A model generated the notes under the pieces. It worked only from the letters and a program-made list of their open reading frames with translations, did not search any database and was not told the origin of the DNA. Shown one piece after another: positions 35,825 to 46,605 of a DNA stretch of 64,000 nucleotides. The stretch spans positions 62,001 through 126,000 of the forward strand of contig NZ_BLPF01000003.1 of the NCBI RefSeq assembly GCF_011764425.1. Direction: 5' to 3'. How positions within the stretch are numbered: position 1 is the stretch's first letter; every line of letters starts with the position of its first letter. A program made the translations under genes and the position numbers. Source of the DNA: Phytohabitans houttuyneae (lineage in GTDB: Bacteria; Actinomycetota; Actinomycetes; Mycobacteriales; Micromonosporaceae).

Positions 35825-36153
35825 TCGCGGTACTCGCCCTGGCCGTCGGGGTCGTGCTCGGCGTCGTGCTGGACCCGACGGTGCCGGCCGCGCTCCAGCC
35901 GTACCTGCCGATCGCGGTGGTGGCCGCGCTCGACGCCGTCTTCGGGGGCGTCCGCGCGCGGCTGGACGGCATCTTCGACGACAAGCAGTTCGTGATCTCG
36001 TTCATCTCGAACGTGCTGGTCGCGGCCCTGATCGTCTACCTGGGCGACCAGCTCGGCGTGGGTGGTCAGCTGTCGACGGGCGTCGTCGTCGTGCTCGGTG
36101 TCCGGATCTTCGGCAACGTGGCCGCCATCCGCCGGCGGCTGTTCAAGGCGTGA
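35821..36153 (+). CDS. sbp: Small basic protein, Sbp family (Rv1824-like)
   Basis: A 110-residue membrane protein with about three hydrophobic segments and the family pattern YLPIAVVAALDAVFGGVRARLDGIFDDKQFVISFISNVLVAALIVYLG (ends quoted: YLPIAV, IVYLG). It overlaps the upstream DUF881 gene by 4 bases and sits between the two DUF881 genes as in M. tuberculosis (Rv1824) and Bacillus (ylxX/sbp). The molecular function is not known; the conserved pairing with DUF881 proteins suggests a common membrane complex. Confidence 0.87.
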   Translation: MIAVLALAVGVVLGVVLDPTVPAALQPYLPIAVVAALDAVFGGVRARLDGIFDDKQFVISFISNVLVAALIVYLGDQLGVGGQLSTGVVVVLGVRIFGNVAAIRRRLFKA

Positions 36154-36158
36154 CGACA

Positions 36159-36181
36159 TGAGCGAGCGAAACATCGGGCTC
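36159..36181 (+). repeat. Short dispersed repeat, GAGCGAGCGAA type, copy 1
   Basis: TGAGCGAGCGAAACATCGGG followed by CTC, lying between sbp and the second DUF881 gene. Related copies are at 41724-41754 and, inverted, 52470-52498. The copies can read as ATG AGC GAG CGA (MSER...), which may be mistaken for a gene start. Confidence 0.6.
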
Positions 36182-36201
36182 GGCGCGAAGCGAGGACGGC
36201 C

Positions 36202-37149
36202 GTGAGCGACGACCACAAGCCGTCAGGCACCGGCTGGCCGGAAGGCGAACCGGCGCCGGAGGCCGAGACCGACCTGGCGAAGGCCGAGACCGGCCTCGCG
36301 GAGGCGGAGACGCAGCGGCTGCCCGCCGGGCCGCCACCGCCGGAGCCCCGCCCCGAGCCCGAGTCGCCGTCCGTCGCCGAGGACGCGGCGCCGGTACCGG
36401 ACGAGGGGTTGCCTGAGGAAGAGACCACGGAGATCGCGCGGCCGGCGGCGGCCAAGCGGCGGATCAGCTCGGCCGGTGTGATCATCGCGGTGCTGCTGGC
36501 GCTGCTCGGCTTCACGCTGGTGGTGCAGGTCAAGAGCAACTCGGCCGACTCGGGCCTGGCCTCGGCGCGGCAGGAGGACCTGGTGCGCATCCTGTCCGAC
36601 CTGGAGGCGCGCGAGGAGCGGCTGCGCGACGAGATCGCCGACCTGGAGGACAGCCAGCGGCAGCTCACCTCCGGTGCCGAGGGGCGGCAGGCGGCGCTCG
36701 ACGAGGCCACCCGGCGCGCGGACGAGCTCGGCGTGCTCGCCGGCACGCTCGGGGCGCGGGGGCCGGGGCTGACCGTGCGGTTCCAGGAGGGTTCGGAGCG
36801 GCTCAAGGCGTCGGCCATCCTCGACGCGGTCCAGGAGCTGCGCGGCGCGGGCGCGGAGGCGATGCAGATCGCCGGCGGCGACGGCACGGCGGTGCGGATC
36901 GTGGCCTCGACCTGGTTCCTCGACCGGGACGGTGGCATCGAGGTGGACGGGCGCAAGCTCTCCGCGCCCTACACGATCACGGTCATCGGTGAGCCGCGGA
37001 CGATGGAGACCGCGCTGAAGATTCCCGGCGGGGTGGTGGAGTCGGTGGGAAACGACAACGGTACGGTGATCGTCCAGGAGCACGAAGTGGTCGAGGTGTC
37101 GACTCTGCGAGCCCCGACCAGCCTGCAGCACGCTCGTCCCACTTCTTGA
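36202..37149 (+). CDS. DUF881 membrane protein (Rv1825-like)
   Basis: A 315-residue protein with a long acidic/Pro-rich cytoplasmic tail, one transmembrane helix (about residues 90-110, AGVIIAVLLALLGFTLVVQV), a coiled coil (DLEAREERLRDEIADLEDSQ) and a DUF881 domain (ARGPGLTVRFQEGSE, AVQELRGAGAEAMQIAG, PYTITVIGEPRTMETALKIPGG). Partner of the other DUF881 protein and Sbp in the same operon. Start GTG at 36202 after GAGGACGGCC. Role unknown; placement equals Rv1825. Confidence 0.87.
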   Translation: MSDDHKPSGTGWPEGEPAPEAETDLAKAETGLAEAETQRLPAGPPPPEPRPEPESPSVAEDAAPVPDEGLPEEETTEIARPAAAKRRISSAGVIIAVLLALLGFTLVVQVKSNSADSGLASARQEDLVRILSDLEAREERLRDEIADLEDSQRQLTSGAEGRQAALDEATRRADELGVLAGTLGARGPGLTVRFQEGSERLKASAILDAVQELRGAGAEAMQIAGGDGTAVRIVASTWFLDRDGGIEVDGRKLSAPYTITVIGEPRTMETALKIPGGVVESVGNDNGTVIVQEHEVVEVSTLRAPTSLQHARPTS

Positions 37150-37164
37150 GGTGAAGGATCGTCT

Positions 37165-37545
37165 GTGATTCCCGAGGATCTGCGCTACACGGCCGAGCAC
37201 GAGTGGGTGGCCGGCGGGGGTGGCGGACCGGTGCGGGTGGGTATCACCCACTTCGCCCAGGACGCGCTCGGTGACATCGTCTATGTCCAGCTGCCCGATC
37301 CCGGCACGGCGGTGACGGCGGGGGAGTCGTTCGGCGAGGTCGAGTCGACAAAGAGCGTGTCGGAGATATACGCGCCGCTCACGGGCACGGTGGTGGCCCG
37401 CAACGACAAGCTGGGCGAGGAGCCGGAGGTCATCAACACCGATCCGTACGGCGCGGGCTGGCTGGTCGAGATCGAGCCGGCCGATCCCGCCGCGTTGGAC
37501 GGGCTTCTGACCGCTTCGGCATACCGAGATCTGACGGCGAGCTGA
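37165..37545 (+). CDS. gcvH: Glycine cleavage system H protein
   Basis: A 126-residue lipoyl carrier that shuttles the aminomethyl group between the P, T and L proteins of glycine cleavage. The lipoyl-lysine is Lys63 in FGEVESTKSVSEIYAP, and the flanking DALGDIVYVQLPDPGT and VNTDPYGxGWL-like INTDPYGAGWLVEIEP blocks are canonical. It follows the second DUF881 gene by 15 bases with a GAGGTGAAGG ribosome-binding site and GTG start. The P-protein gene is 5.5 kb downstream; gcvT is not in the window. Confidence 0.95.
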   Translation: MIPEDLRYTAEHEWVAGGGGGPVRVGITHFAQDALGDIVYVQLPDPGTAVTAGESFGEVESTKSVSEIYAPLTGTVVARNDKLGEEPEVINTDPYGAGWLVEIEPADPAALDGLLTASAYRDLTAS

Positions 37546-37574
37546 CACCGCGCGGCTTCTGCCCGCGCGTCTGG

Positions 37575-37604
37575 TTGACCCTGTATTTCGGCGCTGGCTA
37601 GGCT
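37575..37604 (+). promoter_or_regulatory. Promoter upstream of garA
   Basis: TTGACC (37575-37580) and TAGGCT (37599-37604) are separated by 18 bases, 60 bases before the garA start. This suggests that garA and the following regulators can be transcribed separately from gcvH. Confidence 0.55.
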
Positions 37605-37663
37605 CGCCCAGTCGAGCCAGGCAGGTGTTCAGCGCTGCCCGAATAGATCCGTGAGGTGGTCAG

Positions 37664-38110
37664 ATGACTCGCCCAGACGACGAGTTTCCCCCACTCGACG
37701 TCACGTCCACGCTGAACCTCGGTTCGCTCGACGAGGTCCTCGAAGGGCCTGACGCAGATGTGGTGCCGAGTCGCATGTCCGGCTCGCTGCCGCCCGGTAT
37801 GGCGCTGCTCGTCGTCCGGCGCGGGCCGAACGCCGGTGCCCGCTTCCTGCTCGACCACGACGTGACGACCAGCGGACGGCACCCGGACAGCGACATCTTC
37901 CTCGACGACGTGACGGTTTCGCGGCGGCACGCGGAGTTCCACCGCGACGGCGGCACCTTCACGGTGCGCGACGTGGGCAGCCTCAACGGGACGTATGTGA
38001 ACCGCGAGCGGGTCGAGGCGGCCACGCTCAGCAACGGCGACGAGGTGCAGATCGGCAAGTTCCGGTTGGTGTTCATCGCCGGGCCGCGCCCGGACGAGGA
38101 CATCCGGTAG
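37664..38110 (+). CDS. garA: GarA-like FHA-domain regulator of central metabolism
   Basis: A 148-residue protein with a Thr-containing N-terminal tail (LDVTSTLNLGSL) and a C-terminal FHA domain (LLDHDVTTSGRHPDSDIFLDDVTVSRRHAEF, quoted by ends; then DVGSLNGTYVN). In mycobacteria GarA, and in corynebacteria OdhI, binds and inhibits 2-oxoglutarate dehydrogenase and regulates glutamate metabolism; phosphorylation of the tail by PknB/PknG makes the FHA domain bind itself and switches it off. Gene order gcvH-garA-merR-DUF151-merR is that of Rv1826-Rv1830, supporting the assignment. The tail here lacks the exact ETTS motif. Confidence 0.88.
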   Translation: MTRPDDEFPPLDVTSTLNLGSLDEVLEGPDADVVPSRMSGSLPPGMALLVVRRGPNAGARFLLDHDVTTSGRHPDSDIFLDDVTVSRRHAEFHRDGGTFTVRDVGSLNGTYVNRERVEAATLSNGDEVQIGKFRLVFIAGPRPDEDIR

Positions 38111-38113
38111 CGG

Positions 38114-38812
38114 GTGTCGGCTTCGCCAGCCGCGTCGGCGGGCTCGCCGTCACCCCCGCCGGCGCTGATGAGCATCGGCGAGGTGCTCGCCGAGCTGCGC
38201 GCGGAGTTTCCCGACACCACCATCTCCAAGCTGCGCTTCCTCGAGGCTGAAGGGCTCGTGGAGCCGCGCCGAACGCCGGCCGGCTACCGCAAGTACAGCT
38301 GGGACGACATCGCCCGCCTGCGCTTCGTGCTGAGCGCCCAGCGGGACCAGTACCTGCCGCTGCGCGTGATCCGCGAGCAGCTCGCCGCGCGCGACGCCAC
38401 GCCCGTGCGCCTGGTGGCGGTCGGCCCCGCGCAGGAGTCCGACTCCCGCCTGTCCCGCGACCAGCTCGTCGAGCGCTCCGGGCTGGACGCGGCGACGCTC
38501 ACCGAGGTCGAGCGGCTGGGGCTGCTCGCCCCGATCGCACCCGGGCGGTACGACGCCGACGCGCTCGCCGTCGCCACCGCCGTGGCCGGGCTCGCCGCGT
38601 TCGGGCTGGAGCCGCGGCACCTGCGCGCGTTCCGCGCCGCGGCCGACCGCGAGGTGGGGCTCTTCGCCCAGCTGGTGGCGCCGCTGGCCCGCCAGAACGA
38701 CCCGGCGGCGCGCGCCCGTGCCGGGCAGACCGCGGACGACCTGGTGCGCCTCTCACAGCAGTTGCACGCGGCGCTCGTGCGGGCCGGGCTCCGGGAGGCG
38801 TTGGGGCGGTGA
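38114..38812 (+). CDS. ftsR: MerR-family regulator (FtsR/Rv1828-like)
   Basis: A 232-residue MerR-type regulator with an N-terminal helix-turn-helix (LMSIGEVLAELRAEFPDTTISKLRFLEAEGLVEPRRTPAGYRKY, quoted by ends) and a long C-terminal helical part. It corresponds in position and architecture to Rv1828 and to FtsR, an activator of ftsZ in Corynebacterium. Start GTG at 38114, 3 bases after the garA stop. An exact long inverted repeat lies immediately downstream, before the DUF151 gene. Confidence 0.85.
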   Translation: MSASPAASAGSPSPPPALMSIGEVLAELRAEFPDTTISKLRFLEAEGLVEPRRTPAGYRKYSWDDIARLRFVLSAQRDQYLPLRVIREQLAARDATPVRLVAVGPAQESDSRLSRDQLVERSGLDAATLTEVERLGLLAPIAPGRYDADALAVATAVAGLAAFGLEPRHLRAFRAAADREVGLFAQLVAPLARQNDPAARARAGQTADDLVRLSQQLHAALVRAGLREALGR

Positions 38813-38818
38813 GGTTTC

Positions 38819-38845
38819 GTGTCAACGGGTACTGCTCGTTGACAC
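38819..38845. promoter_or_regulatory. Strong inverted repeat between merR and DUF151 genes
   Basis: GTGTCAACG (38819-38827) is mirrored exactly by CGTTGACAC (38837-38845) around a 9-base spacer, and outer GGTTT/AAACC extend the symmetry with a one-base bulge. It begins 6 bases after the merR stop and ends about 80 bases before the DUF151 start. It may be an operator for one of the flanking MerR proteins or a hairpin that limits read-through. Confidence 0.6.
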
Positions 38846-38923
38846 AAACCGCGGGGGACGGGCCACCGGCGGTCCGTGTACCGTGACGGTGAGGGCGGAA
38901 AGACACAACCACACGGAGGCGGC

Positions 38924-39389
38924 GGTGCGCGAGCTGAGCGTGGTCGGGGTGCGGGTGGAGCTGCCCAGCAACCAGCCGATCGTGCTGCTCAGGGAGGTCG
39001 AGGGCGACCGTTACCTGCCGATCTGGATCGGCGCGGTCGAAGCCACCGCGATCGCGTACGAGCAGCAGGGCGTCAAACCGGCCCGGCCACTCACCCACGA
39101 CCTGCTGCGCGACATCCTCGCGGCGCTGAAGGCCCCGCTGCGCGCGGTCGAGATCACCGAGCTGAAGGAAAACGTGTTCTACGCCGACCTGCTGATCGGC
39201 GACGGCCTGCGGGTCTCCGCCCGGCCGAGCGACTCGATCGCGCTGGCGCTGCGCGTGGGTGCCCCGATCCGCTGCTCCGACCAGGTGCTGAGCGAGGCCG
39301 GCATCGTAATTCCGGACGAGCAGGAAGACGAGGTGGAAAAGTTCCGGGAGTTCCTGGAGCAGGTGCGTCCGGAGGACTTCGCCGGGTAG
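38924..39389 (+). CDS. DUF151 bifunctional-nuclease-family protein (Rv1829-like)
   Basis: A 154-residue protein of the bifunctional nuclease (DUF151) family: LPIWIGAVEATAIAYEQQGVKPARPLTHDLL, NVFYADLLI, and RPSDSIALALRVGAPI are the conserved blocks (the first quoted by its ends). Plant members show nuclease activity; the bacterial role is not settled. The GTG at 38924 is preferred because GGAGGCGG lies just before it; an upstream in-frame start lacks conservation. Located between two MerR genes as in M. tuberculosis. Confidence 0.87.
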
Positions 39390-39540
39390 CGGCGGTGCCC
39401 GGCGAGGGTGAACCGTCCCTCGGGCGCGGCGTGTCGTGCCAAACCTTCCCCGGCAACACTCCTGGTGCGCTATAGGGTTGGGCCGTTCCCGGGCTTTGCG
39501 CGAGTGGGCAGCTTGCACGGCCCCGTTGGGAGGTTGCCAC

Positions 39541-40104
39541 ATGGATGAGGGTTCCCCCTCCGTCGCCGTGGGTGGCGCAGAGGTCGACACCGTCGGATAT
39601 CGCGGTGTGACCGCCTGCCACGCGGTCGGGATCAGCTACCGCCAGCTCGACTACTGGGCGCGCACCGCCCTTGTGGTGCCGAGCATCCGCGACGCCTCGG
39701 GCTCCGGCACGCAGCGGCTGTACTCGTTCCGCGACCTCGTCGTGCTCAAGGTGGTCAAGCGGCTGCTCGACGCCGGCGTCTCCCTGCAGAACATCCGCAA
39801 GGCCATCGAGACCCTCCGCTCGCGCGGCGTCGAGGACCTGGCCGGCATCACGCTCATCTCCGACGGCACGACGGTGTACGAGTGCCGTTCGCCCGAGGAG
39901 GTCGTCGACCTGCTGCAGGGCGGGCAGGGCGTCTTCGGCATCGCGATCGGCGGCGCCTTCAAGGAGATCCAGGGCTCGCTGTCCCACCTGCCGGCCGAGC
40001 CGGCCGCCGGCGCTCCCGTGACCACCGAGGTGGTCGAGGAGGAGGACCCGGGCGCCGTCGGCGACGAGCTGGCCGCCCGCCGCGCCCGCCGCCGCGCCGG
40101 CTGA
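39541..40104 (+). CDS. MerR-family regulator (Rv1830-like)
   Basis: A 187-residue MerR-type protein: VGYRGVTACHAVGISYRQLDYWARTALVVPS forms the helix-turn-helix (quoted by ends VGYRG and LVVPS), then YSFRDLVVLKVVKRLLDAGVSLQ and a C-terminal dimer helix with IETLRSRG. The ATG at 39541 follows GGGAGGTTGCC. A TATAGG box at 39471-39476 may be its -10 element. It ends the conserved gcvH-garA block and corresponds to Rv1830. Confidence 0.87.
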   Translation: MDEGSPSVAVGGAEVDTVGYRGVTACHAVGISYRQLDYWARTALVVPSIRDASGSGTQRLYSFRDLVVLKVVKRLLDAGVSLQNIRKAIETLRSRGVEDLAGITLISDGTTVYECRSPEEVVDLLQGGQGVFGIAIGGAFKEIQGSLSHLPAEPAAGAPVTTEVVEEEDPGAVGDELAARRARRRAG

Positions 40105-40128
40105 GTCCTCCCCGCGGATCGCGGCCGG

Positions 40129-40659
40129 TTACACGCAGGTCGCGCAGTTCGGGTCCGTGCCGTCCGGTTCCTCCACGACGACCGGCGCCGCCCGCAGGAC
40201 CGCGAGCGGCGGCACCGGCGGGCGCGGATCGGCGTCCTCAGGCAGCCACAGCGGCTGGACGCAGTCGATGACCTTCCCCGGCCCGTACGCGAGGCAGACG
40301 GCCACCAGCGGGCCGTTGAGCGGCTCCACGGCCGGGTCGATCGTGCCCACGAACTTGGTTCGCTCGCCCTCGTACGCGCGCAGCCGGGGCAGGAACACGT
40401 ACCCCTGCGGCTCCGGCGCGCCCGGCCGCTGCGAGTAGTAGATGAAGCCGAACCGCTCGTGCGGGCCCGGCCGCCGGCACGGGTCGATCCATCCGTCGAG
40501 CATGGTCATGAAGTTTTCGTCGAGCCACACGCTTTCGATGTCGCCCTCGACGCACCGCAGCCGGGTGGACCAGGCGGACGGGCACGCCGCGGAGGCGGGG
40601 GAGGAGCCGAGCAGGAGCGCGGCCGCGGTGGCGGCGGCTATGACGGCGCGGCGGATCAT
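40129..40659 (-). CDS. Secreted Cys-containing protein of unknown function
   Basis: A 176-residue protein with a clear signal peptide (AAATAAALLLGSSPASA, cleavage near residue 24). The mature part has an even number of Cys (for example CPSAW, LRCVEGD, DPCRRPGP, AVCLAYG, IDCVQP and the terminal CATC), which suggests a disulfide-bonded small extracellular domain. I do not recognise the family. It overlaps the stop of the LuxR-type regulator gene by 4 bases (ATGA), so regulator and secreted protein are co-expressed. Confidence 0.72.
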   Translation of the reverse strand: MIRRAVIAAATAAALLLGSSPASAACPSAWSTRLRCVEGDIESVWLDENFMTMLDGWIDPCRRPGPHERFGFIYYSQRPGAPEPQGYVFLPRLRAYEGERTKFVGTIDPAVEPLNGPLVAVCLAYGPGKVIDCVQPLWLPEDADPRPPVPPLAVLRAAPVVVEEPDGTDPNCATCV

Positions 40660-41698
40660 CGGTCGTCCTCTCCCGACGGCGGGGGCGCCTGCGGCATGGT
40701 CGAAGGGGGTGGCTGGGCGGCGCGCATGGCGCCGAGCGCGAGCCCCAGCTGGAAACGGTTGTCCACGCCCAGCCGGTCCATCAGGCCGCGCAGGATGTAG
40801 GAGACCGAACGGGCGCTGATGCGCAGCTCACGGGCGGCGCTTGCGTCGGTGTGACCCCGCGCGAGCAGCTCGACGAGTGAGCGTTCGCGGGGGTCGAGCG
40901 CGATGTCGTACAAGGTGTGCTCCTGCGGCGGCTGGGCGGTCTCCCAGTGCCGTTCGAAGAGGGCGACCAGGGCGGACACGACAGGCGGCTGCGCCACCTC
41001 CAGATATCCGCGGCCGAAGTCGGCGGGGGAGACCGGAAAGAGCGCGACCTTGCGGTCGACGACGATGAGCTTCATCGGAACGGACGGGGCCTCCCGGTAC
41101 TCCGGACGTCTCCCGTCCGGTTTCTCGGTCGGCGGCACGAGCCAGCGCCGGTCGGGCGGCTGCACGCCGAGCACGCGAACCCTTATCCCGCGGCTCATCA
41201 GGACGCGGTCCATCGGCGCGGCGGAACGGCTCGACTCGGCGTCGAACCGCGGCTCGGTGTTGATCGCCAGGTGCTCGTGGCAGGCGATCGAGACAAGCTC
41301 GGCGAGGCGCTCGCGGGCGGCGGCCCGGCTCGGCAGGTGCCGCAGGTCGTCGCCGAGCGCAAGCGGCTCGCGCGTTTCCTGCACCCCGTGCGTACCAGCC
41401 GAAGCCGGGCGCGCCGCCGGTCCGCGATCACCTCGTCGGGTGGTCGCGCGGCCCAGACGACGCCGCGCCGGACCGTCGCCACCGCGCCGCCCCGTGCGGC
41501 ACCGGTGGCGGCAAGCTCGTCCAGCGCGCAGACCACCCGCCGCCGGGACATGCCGAGGCTGCGCTCCAGGTCCGTCGCGGCGGCCGGCCCGAACGTGGCA
41601 AGCGTCCGGTAGACCAGGTCCGCGTCCGGCGACACCCCCCATGGCACCAGCGAGGGCGCGGGCGCACTCGCCGCCAGGGAATCGTGGGATCGAAGCAT
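40656..41698 (-). pseudogene. LuxR/TrmB-type regulator, frameshifted near 41391 (one base missing)
   Basis: About 348 residues. The N-terminal part is a TrmB-like winged helix (VYRTLATFGPAAATDLERSLGMSRRRVVCALDEL, quoted by ends VYRTL and LDEL) and the C-terminal part a LuxR helix-turn-helix (RERSLVELLARGHTDASAARELRIS ... LGVDNRFQLGLALG). The frame changes between RRARLRLVRT and HGVQETREPLALGDDL at ACGGGGTGC; one base is missing. ATG at 41698 follows GGGGGAGG. Co-transcribed with the secreted Cys protein downstream. The two halves are well preserved, which favours an assembly deletion over inactivation. Confidence 0.75.
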
Positions 41699-41723
41699 CG
41701 ACACCTCCCCCGTGCGGCGCCAG

Positions 41724-41754
41724 TGAGCGAGCCTGCGAGCGAACCATCGGGCTC
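41724..41754 (+). repeat. Short dispersed repeat, GAGCGAGCGAA type, copy 2
   Basis: TGAGCGAGCCTGCGAGCGAA then CCATCGGGCTC. It repeats the 36159 copy with an internal duplication of GCGAGC, and lies upstream of the LuxR-type gene. Confidence 0.6.
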
Positions 41755-41875
41755 AGTGACGGACCCGCTGCGCTGGCCGGCGGCATCAGACGGCCCATGC
41801 AACCAGCAGCGGTCAAGCCTCGACCACGCCTGCGACCCTTTCGTGACCTGATCTTGCGGAATTCCGCACGGCGGC

Positions 41876-42868
41876 TTACTCGGTCGCGTGCTTGTCGATC
41901 TCCGCGAGCTCCTCGGCGGTGAACGCCAGGTTGTCCAGGGCCGCCACATTCGCCTCGAGCTGGGCGACGCTGCTCGCGCCGATGATGAGGCTGGTCATGC
42001 GCGGGTCGCGCAGTGCCCAGGCGAGCGCGAGCTGGGCGAGCGTCTGCCCCCGCCGGCCGGCGATGTCGTTGAGCGCGCGGACCTTGCCCATCGTCTCCTC
42101 GGTCAACGCGCTCTCCTTGAGGAACCCGCCGGTCGCGATCCGCGAGTCGTCCGGGATGCCGCCGAGGTAGCGGTCGGTGAGCAGGCCCTGGGCGAGCGGG
42201 CTGAACGCGATGCAGCCCGCGCCCGCCTCTTCGAGCGTGTCGAGCAGGCCGTCGCGCTCGATCCAGCGGTTGACCATCGAATACGACGGCTGGTGGATCA
42301 GCAGCGGAGTGCCCAGCTCGCGCAGCACCGCTGCCGCGGCCGCGGTCTGCTCCGAGTTGTAGTTGGAGATGCCCACGTAGAGCGCCTTGCCCGAGCGCAC
42401 GATGTGGTCGAGCGCCAACATCGTCTCCTCGACCGGAGTGTCGGGGTCCGGGCGGTGGTGGTAGAAGACGTCCACGTAGTCAAGGCCCATGCGGCGCAGC
42501 GACTGGTCGAGCGAGGAGACCAGATATTTGCGGGAGCCCCACTCCCCGTACGGCCCGGGCCACATGTAATAGCCGGCCTTGGATGAGATGACCAGCTCGT
42601 CCCGATATGCCGCGAAGTCCGTGGCCAGGATCCGCCCGAAGTTTTCCTCGGCGGCGCCGCCCGGCGGGCCGTAGTTGTTGGCCAGGTCGAGGTGGGTCAC
42701 GCCGAGGTCGAACGCGCGGCGCAGGATGGCCCGCTGCGTCTCCAGGGGGCGGGCGTGCCCGAAGTTGTGCCACAGCCCCAGCGAGATCGCCGGCAGCCGG
42801 AGGCCGCTGCGCCCGGAGCGGCGGTAGGTCATGGACTCGTAGCGGTCACCCGCGGCTTCGTAGGTCAC
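41876..42868 (-). CDS. Aldo/keto reductase (L-glyceraldehyde-3-phosphate reductase-like)
   Basis: A 330-residue NADPH-dependent reductase of the AKR14/YghZ type. The catalytic set is visible: Asp and Tyr in THLDLANNYGPPGGAAEE, Lys in VISSKAGYYMWPGPYG, and His in VDVFYHHRPDPDTP. Cofactor-binding residues are in the C-terminal IIGASSVAQLEANVAAL. Relatives reduce L-glyceraldehyde-3-phosphate and methylglyoxal. Single gene, divergent from the glycine riboswitch-gcvP unit. Confidence 0.9.
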   Translation of the reverse strand: MTYEAAGDRYESMTYRRSGRSGLRLPAISLGLWHNFGHARPLETQRAILRRAFDLGVTHLDLANNYGPPGGAAEENFGRILATDFAAYRDELVISSKAGYYMWPGPYGEWGSRKYLVSSLDQSLRRMGLDYVDVFYHHRPDPDTPVEETMLALDHIVRSGKALYVGISNYNSEQTAAAAAVLRELGTPLLIHQPSYSMVNRWIERDGLLDTLEEAGAGCIAFSPLAQGLLTDRYLGGIPDDSRIATGGFLKESALTEETMGKVRALNDIAGRRGQTLAQLALAWALRDPRMTSLIIGASSVAQLEANVAALDNLAFTAEELAEIDKHATE

Positions 42869-42939
42869 GGCGTGACCTTAGCCGCAGCCTGTGACATCCA
42901 GCGGAAACACGGGTACTGGTAAGTTGGACCTTGCCGGTA

Positions 42940-43075
42940 CCACCCGCGCGGGAGAGACCGCCAGCCTCGACTGGCGGCGCCGAAGGGGCAAATCCTCCCC
43001 GGAACCTCTCAGGCAGAAGGACCGCGAGGGCAGGCGACTCTGAAGCGCGCACTGGTGCGACAGAGGGGGAGGTTG
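42940..43075 (+). ncRNA. Glycine riboswitch upstream of gcvP
   Basis: Matches the gcvT-class glycine aptamer: GCGGGAGAGACC, a variable hairpin, GGCGCCGAAGGGGCAAA, then CCTCTCAGGCAGAAGGACCG, GCGAGGGCAGGCGACTCTG and ACAGAGGGGGAGG. These are the conserved core blocks in the correct order, immediately upstream of gcvP. One full aptamer is clear and a second is not, so it may be a singlet type. By family knowledge, glycine binding turns on glycine-cleavage genes. Confidence 0.88.
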
Positions 43076-43101
43076 GATCACCGACCTTCCGGGAGCCGCC
43101 C

Positions 43102-45861
<2,760 letters not shown>

Positions 45862-45870
45862 TCGCTTCGA

Positions 45871-45890
45871 GGGCCGGCTTCGGCCGGCCC
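45871..45890 (+). terminator. Terminator of gcvP
   Basis: GGGCCGGC-TTCG-GCCGGCCC is a perfect 8-bp stem with a UUCG tetraloop, 10 bases after the gcvP stop. Confidence 0.85.
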
Positions 45891-45894
45891 TTCG

Positions 45895-46350
45895 GGGTTC
45901 GATTCGCCCCGGTGTTCCGCTTGGTGGGGTTTCGGCCCGTGTTGGCGTTACGTGCTCGGCCCGGTTGTTCTGGCCCGGCCGTTCGGCCCGTCCGGGTGGT
46001 TCTCGGCTCGGCCGGGATTCGGGCCGTTCGGGTGTTTCCGGCTCGGCTGGGTTCCGGCGGTCCGGCGCGGGGTGGGCACGCGGCAGGGCGTGGCTGGGTG
46101 CGGCGGTGCGGGGGAGCGGAGGCGCACGCGGCCGGGTTTCGGAGGTGTGGGAGCGGCGCGGGCACGCGGCGGGGCTCGGCCGGGCGCCTGCGGCGTCGAG
46201 GCGGCGGTGGGAGGGCCGGCATGGGCGCGGTGGCATGGCCGCTTGGTCGGGCGGCCTTACCGGGGAGGGACGACGGTGTCCGTCGAGAGCCTCAGCCCGC
46301 GAACGTTGAGGGCGAGGCTGGTGGCATGCTCACTCAGATGGAGCGTGCCC
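45895..46350. other. Gene-free GC-rich stretch with degenerate short repeats
   Basis: About 450 bases without a credible gene. It is built largely from variants of TTCGGCCCG, TTCGGGCCG and CGGCTCGGCCGGG, giving several open frames by chance. No function is evident. Confidence 0.4.
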
Positions 46351-46354
46351 TGTC

Positions 46355-46554
46355 TCAGGCGGCGAGGGCGTGGCGCGCCGGGCCGCGGTGCGGGGCGATG
46401 GACCGGCCGTCAGGCAGGAGCTCGCCAGTGTCCTCGAAGACGATGACGCCGTTGCAGAGAAGGCTCCAGCCTTGCTCTGGGAAACACGCCACGACGCGTG
46501 CGGCATCCCGATCGGTGGCTTCAGCGGAGGGGCAGGGGGTTTGTGCGAACACAT
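46355..46554 (-). pseudogene. DUF5999-type small protein, frameshifted near 46537 (one base missing)
   Basis: A small actinobacterial protein: MCSHKPP then CPSAEATDRDAARVVACF, PEQGWSLLCNGVIVFEDTGE and LLPDGRSIAPHRG. This is the pattern of DUF5999 proteins (about 65 aa, recognised from memory). ATG at 46554 has a good ribosome-binding site (GGAG, 6-base spacing), but the frame breaks at the run of five C (46535-46539), where one more C would join MCSHKPP to CPSAEA. A GTG in the second frame at 46552 is probably not the real start. Function unknown. Confidence 0.72.
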
Positions 46555-46581
46555 CGGGTTCTCCGGGCTGTGGGGTGCTGT

Positions 46582-46605
46582 GTCACGGTTCACATGACCA
46601 GTGAC
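46582..46605. promoter_or_regulatory. Inverted repeat in the DUF5999-pabB divergent region
   Basis: GTCACGGTTCA and CATGACCAGTGAC form an inverted repeat with one bulged base (GTCAC-GGTyCA symmetry). It lies 28 bases upstream of the DUF5999 start and 72 bases upstream of pabB and could be an operator for either. Confidence 0.4.

Noticed and set aside
42931-43101. Upstream extension of the gcvP reading frame
   Set aside because: The extension translates the glycine riboswitch; the conserved N-terminus [10 protein letters not shown] starts at 43102.
45895-45915. tRNA-like T-arm GGGGTTCGATTCGCCCC after gcvP
   Set aside because: No acceptor, D-arm or anticodon arm can be built around it.
45895-46350. 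Open frames in the GC-rich stretch after gcvP
   Set aside because: Translations are low-complexity Arg/Gly/Pro strings without family features; the DNA consists of degenerate short repeats.
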